Assembly (NCBI GenBank): GCA_921293015.1
Contig: OV121081.1
Span: 69,643,022 to 69,707,021, forward strand
Origin: Phorcus lineatus
Taxonomy: Eukaryota > Mollusca > Gastropoda > Trochida > Trochidae
Direction of reading: 5' to 3'
DNA length: 64,000 nt
Of this stretch, positions 60,201-64,000 are shown one piece after another. Made by a program: the position numbers and the translations under genes. The notes under the pieces were generated by a model. The model did no database searches. It worked only from the letters and a program-made list of their open reading frames with translations, and was not told the DNA's origin. The number at the start of each line of letters is the position of its first letter. The first letter of the stretch is position 1.

Positions 60201-60844
60201 AGAGATAGCATGCTCCTGGTAGGGGCACACAAGCTTGACATGTCGCTGTATACAAGCCACACCAAATTAAAATCATCCTTAAACCTGCTGACTCCCTCTC
60301 TCACTATGCGTTTCTTCCCGTCGTTGTAGAAGTTGAATTGATATATGGTGGTCTAAATAATATCTTCCTAGTTTGCATTCCTAAATCTACAAATGCTTCA
60401 ACCATAAACAAATTAAATATTTTACAGTATGAAGCATTATTGTACCATGCTTCAATAACCTGTATTATGATTAGATCAGACATGTGTTGTATGTAGTTTG
60501 GAGATATCAATGATGATTGCTCTATTCCTTTTCTTTGTTTTGGACGATTCCTCCTTTTGTAAGTCCTTTATTTAAGTGTTTTATCATCTTTAACAAACGA
60601 TTTAGTGTCGCTTTTTAAAATTAGACCAAAAATTAGTTATATTTACTTCATAGTATTATATTTCATAGTTATTATTTACTTCTCCTTATCAATTTAGTTT
60701 TTGACGTGTATAATTGAGCTTGCTAGATACCTTATGTTCAATAACTATTCCAATCATTTTGTTTCTAGAATACTAGTTATACATCGACATTATGCTGACT
60801 GTTCTTACTTCCCATCTTCATTGAACAATTTATTTGATCATTGG
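57271..60844. other. No gene seen; AT-rich intergenic sequence
   Basis: Frames 57744-57947, 59716-59898, 60144-60329 and 60304-60510 are short and without motifs. Confidence 0.5.
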
Positions 60845-61040
60845 TCTATGCATCAACGACTTTGAACTTCATATGTTTATCAACCAGAGCAGTTCATAAG
60901 GACGTGTATAGACCATCCGACCGGCAAGTGCCTCTGGACACAGACAGTCTTTCCTACACATCTTCATTACTGGACACGCAGAATACTTATCAAAGATTTT
61001 GACTAGCCGATTGCAAAGTATAATGAATAATTGTGTCAAA
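60845..61040 (+). repeat. Duplicated block B, copy 3
   Basis: GCATCAACGACTTTGA, AAGTGCCTCTGGACACAGAC and CTGGACACGCAG align with copies 1 and 2. It lies 150 bp before block A copy 2. Confidence 0.5.
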
Positions 61041-61190
61041 CTTTGACGTGGCTTTTAGTAAAGATGTTATCGGTGAATGTTTATTATAAGAATAATGATT
61101 AGTTTCACATGGGAGCATCAACCACATCACATAATTGACACTTTGTATTGTCTTAACACTTTTTAACTTCCTGCACTTTGCACTTCTTAC

Positions 61191-61881
61191 ACCTGTGTAC
61201 AGAATATTAGTGGCATTGAAGTCGATGACAACATTGACAAATAAGCAAGACAAGTACTGTACTACCTTTAAAGATTCATCTGATTTTGCAACAGCAAACA
61301 CCGTCTGAAATCATTGTCAACCATTTCAAGATAATCAACCTTCAACTGTCAAGTTATCTGAGGGGTGAAACCGTTAACAACGTCAAGTTTATTTGTGTTA
61401 ATCAACATTGCATACTATATTTTTCTAATCAGAGAAAGGTAAAGGAGAATTTTGAGTGTGAAGTATGCACTCTCCAATAGTAATAGGTTAGTTAATGAAC
61501 GATATGAAAACTGTCCAGATTGAACTGACAGAAGGGATTAACATAATAGCTCATAATATGGATGTGTACATAACTTGACGTGCTAATAACTTCCTGCATT
61601 CTGGACGGACAATATCATCAAACGAGGCATCATTACCTGATTCATGTTTGAAAAAGAAAGGGAGGGAGAGACTTTTTTGAGTTTTTTGTTTAGGAAGCAA
61701 ATTTGATAACATCGCGTTTATAGTTACATTTTGTACATAATCACATCTACAAAACGCAAATGTGCACAGTAGAAACCGGTGAATCGTCGAGGAAGAGATT
61801 TAAATCCCTAATCATTTCTTTGTAGATGCATTCAACTATCTGCGTGATCATGTGTGATTCATTCAAAGATGTAAACACTGT
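61191..61881 (+). repeat. Duplicated block A, copy 2
   Basis: Matches 46552-47215 along its length; offset about 14.64 kb. The core GGATGTGTACATAACTTGAC plus GTGCTAATAACTTCCTGCAT and CTGGACGGACAATATCATCA is the best preserved part. Confidence 0.75.
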
Positions 61882-62804
61882 GCAAAATTTTCTTAGTAAT
61901 AATATTTGTGAGCGTCCTTAAAAAAAGTTCCTAAACCGAAAAATGTAAAATAACCATTGAATGTCGACACTCTTCTTCTTTCGAAAGTCTGTCTAATAGT
62001 TTAATACAGACAGACTCTCATTCTACCGTTATACCATTGAAAGAGGTAAGTTAAGTGTATTTGACATAGAAAAACGGTTATAAAACAGTCCAAAAATGTT
62101 AATTGTACATATTTTTAACTCCAAAGGAAATTAACAAAGTTCATCATTTGATGAACACTTTTGTGCAACATACATATATGCTTACTACATTCTGAAACTT
62201 ACCAATAATCCTTCTGAGTTTCCTGAGTCACTGCAGTTATTTTGAAATGCTTATATGCTATATTTCAACTTCTAATTATGAAGCAAACATACACTCTTAT
62301 TACATATGCTGATACATATTACATACACATTCTGTCCAACATAACTTGATTTATATCACTGGCTAAATTAGTAATTATGATTGTATATTTGACGAAAAAC
62401 ATAGTAAATTCCCCATTTTAAGCAAATGACAATATTTAAGATTTCTAATGATAATAGTTATTTGTTGAATGTTTGAACTTTTATTAACAAAATGCATTCG
62501 TGCAAAGTATTTTCACATTGGTATACAAGCATGAACTCACGAGGAATGTTTCATCAAAGTATTGGTCAAATTCTCATTTGCAACAAGGAATCGTTACATA
62601 TACCTTTAAAACAGATTACTTATATACAACAAAATCCAACATAAATAGATGGAATAAGCAATCCATAATTAATACTGTCAACTATCTTAAAATGTGTTAA
62701 ACTTAAATTTAATAAAACGCACTGCACAGTTTTTTTTGCCATAGCAGTTGCAAATAATCATTTGATGTATTTATCAAGAAGATTGCATCCTTGTTGTGTC
62801 TTTT
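61882..62804. other. No gene seen; AT-rich intergenic sequence
   Basis: A 66-codon frame (62500-62700) only. Around 61980-62030 AAAGTCTGTCTAATAG faces ACAGACAGACTCTCA, a short local inverted repeat. Confidence 0.5.
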
Positions 62805-62829
62805 ACAGACAGACACACAGACAGACAGT
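62805..62829 (-). repeat. (CTGT)n tail of LINE-C
   Basis: ACAGACAGACACACAGACAG on the plus strand, directly after the element's AATAAA. Some LINEs end in microsatellites instead of poly(A); this one appears to be of that kind. Confidence 0.8.
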
Positions 62830-64000
62830 ATTTATTCAGTATTCAAAGCCATGGCCCAAATTACAATAACTATTACAAATCCATGTGCGGCTGGTAAACT
62901 TGTAACAAGATACAAGTTACAGGAATTGGACAAGCGTTCGTAAAATACCTAAAAGATTTCAACAATTTTCATAAATACTATACAATCAAATTTCTGTATT
63001 TAAATCTATACAAGCTATTGAATGAAAGAATACATATTTCGAATTTTACGAACGTGCAAAAGGAATTTAGTAATATTCACTATAACATTTTCATTATTAC
63101 AAGACATAAGTCTTACAAACTCTTCCTTACTAGGTTTGATAAAATCATAATCTTTTCTTGCATCCTTGTAGAGTTCACAAACCATTAACAGGTGATATTC
63201 ATCTTCAACTAGTGATATTCCTTTGCTATGACAATATAAGCAGACTCTATTACAATATTCTGTATCATTATGTCTTCCTGTTTCAACAGCAAGTTTGAAA
63301 TTATTACATCTAAATTGACTCAAAATATGTTTATAGTACAATGGAATATCTAAGGAAAGATATCTTTCAACTTGCAACATGGTCTTAAATTGACAGTAAG
63401 TCTGACATTTACTCATTTCAGAAACAGTGCTAAGCCAATCCTGGCTCAGGCAATCAAACAATCTTTGTTTAAAAAGTGAAATTAACATTTTAATGTTTCC
63501 TATATCCTGGCTTAACCAAAGGACACCAAAGCCAAACTGAAATAAAATGTTTCTAATATGTGATACCCATGTTGTTCTACCTGCATCATCAAGTGTCTTT
63601 AACATACAATAAGTTTGATAAGGCAATCTATTTGTTTCCATAGTAATCAATTTACACCAAAATTTTAATGGTTTTAACATATAATTATACTGAAGGGGAA
63701 TTCTGCCACATTCCCCTACGGCCATAACATTACATGTATATCTATTTAATTTCAAAATCCTCTTGCATAGCGACGTTTGTACCTTTTCAATAACTCGTGA
63801 ATAGTGAACCCCCCATATCTCTGCTCCATAGGTAACTATAGGTATAACAACTGTATCAAAAACCTTAAAAGCAAACCTGTACAAGAAACAATTCCATACC
63901 TGCGCTGGTAGCCATAAAATGACAATAGAGCCTTGTTAGCCTGGGATGATAAACAACTCTGTGCCCTAGTCCATGATAAGGTGGGAGTAAACACAAGACC
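62805..64000 (-). pseudogene. LINE-C: 3' part of a non-LTR retrotransposon, runs off the right edge
   Basis: The minus-strand frame 63015-63884 encodes a post-polymerase region: FDTVVIPIVTYGAEIWG, KRILKL, VGECGRIPL, a long helical stretch, and a CCHC zinc motif (VCLYC...EDEYHLLMVC) near the C-terminus. The sequence further upstream (63900-64000) continues the same protein in another frame (GLVFTPTLSW, SSQANKALLSFYGYQ), so a frameshift lies at about 63880-63900. The 3' untranslated region ends with AATAAA (62831-62836 on minus) and a (CTGT)n tail at 62805-62829. The style fits CR1/L2-like elements with microsatellite tails; clade not certain. The catalytic polymerase lies outside the window, if it exists. 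Confidence 0.88.

Noticed and set aside
1-64000. tRNA, rRNA or other classical RNA genes
   Set aside because: Scanning by eye for tRNA B-box and rRNA-like GC-rich conserved blocks gave nothing convincing; tRNAscan and Infernal would be decisive.

Overview
This 64 kb window looks like non-coding, repeat-rich nuclear DNA of an animal. It is strongly A+T-rich, carries long microsatellites and has no operon-like gene packing. Its recognisable coding DNA consists almost entirely of decayed transposable elements. Several dispersed repeats, and the style of the LINE and recombinase relics, suggest a mollusc or another lophotrochozoan. That is an inference from memory of such genomes, not a database result. 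I see no intact host gene; short exons of host genes could be hidden in the AT-rich stretches.

Layout. 1-947: an element bounded by a 17-bp inverted repeat. 3.5-8.2 kb: several old dispersed repeats (families called D-G here). 9056-14584: a large foldback element. Its ends are nested palindromes and its arms are 63-bp minisatellites in opposite orientation. The loop holds a truncated LINE (LINE-A), and a 10-bp direct repeat flanks the whole. 17.4-21.2 kb: microsatellites and small inverted repeats. 21.4-23.7 kb: a GGATCC-dense repeat, a cluster of GTAACAG-bearing tandem units in both orientations, and a minus-strand relic of a 'YPG'-type domain protein. 25.1-26.0 kb: a LINE relic with an RNase H domain (LINE-B). 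27.3-27.7 kb: a near-perfect MITE with 69-bp arms set between two (AT)n tracts. 30.97-32.93 kb: a second, smaller foldback element with 15-bp repeat arms and a LINE-A-like 3' end in its loop. 33.3 kb: the second GGATCC repeat, inverted relative to the first. 40-45 kb: paired CRE palindromes, a 39-bp CACGTG minisatellite, a 98-bp palindrome and a C/A-skewed block. 46-62 kb: diverged duplicated blocks, an unidentified broken coding fragment, and a two-exon tyrosine-recombinase (Crypton/DUF3504-like) pseudogene just downstream of a 112-bp hairpin. 62.8-64 kb: the 3' part of a fourth LINE (LINE-C) running off the window.

The strongest candidates for something undescribed are the two foldback elements. 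They differ in arm sequence but share the same design, and both hold the same LINE 3' end in the same orientation. The GTAACAG cluster and the recombinase pseudogene with its adjoining hairpin come next.
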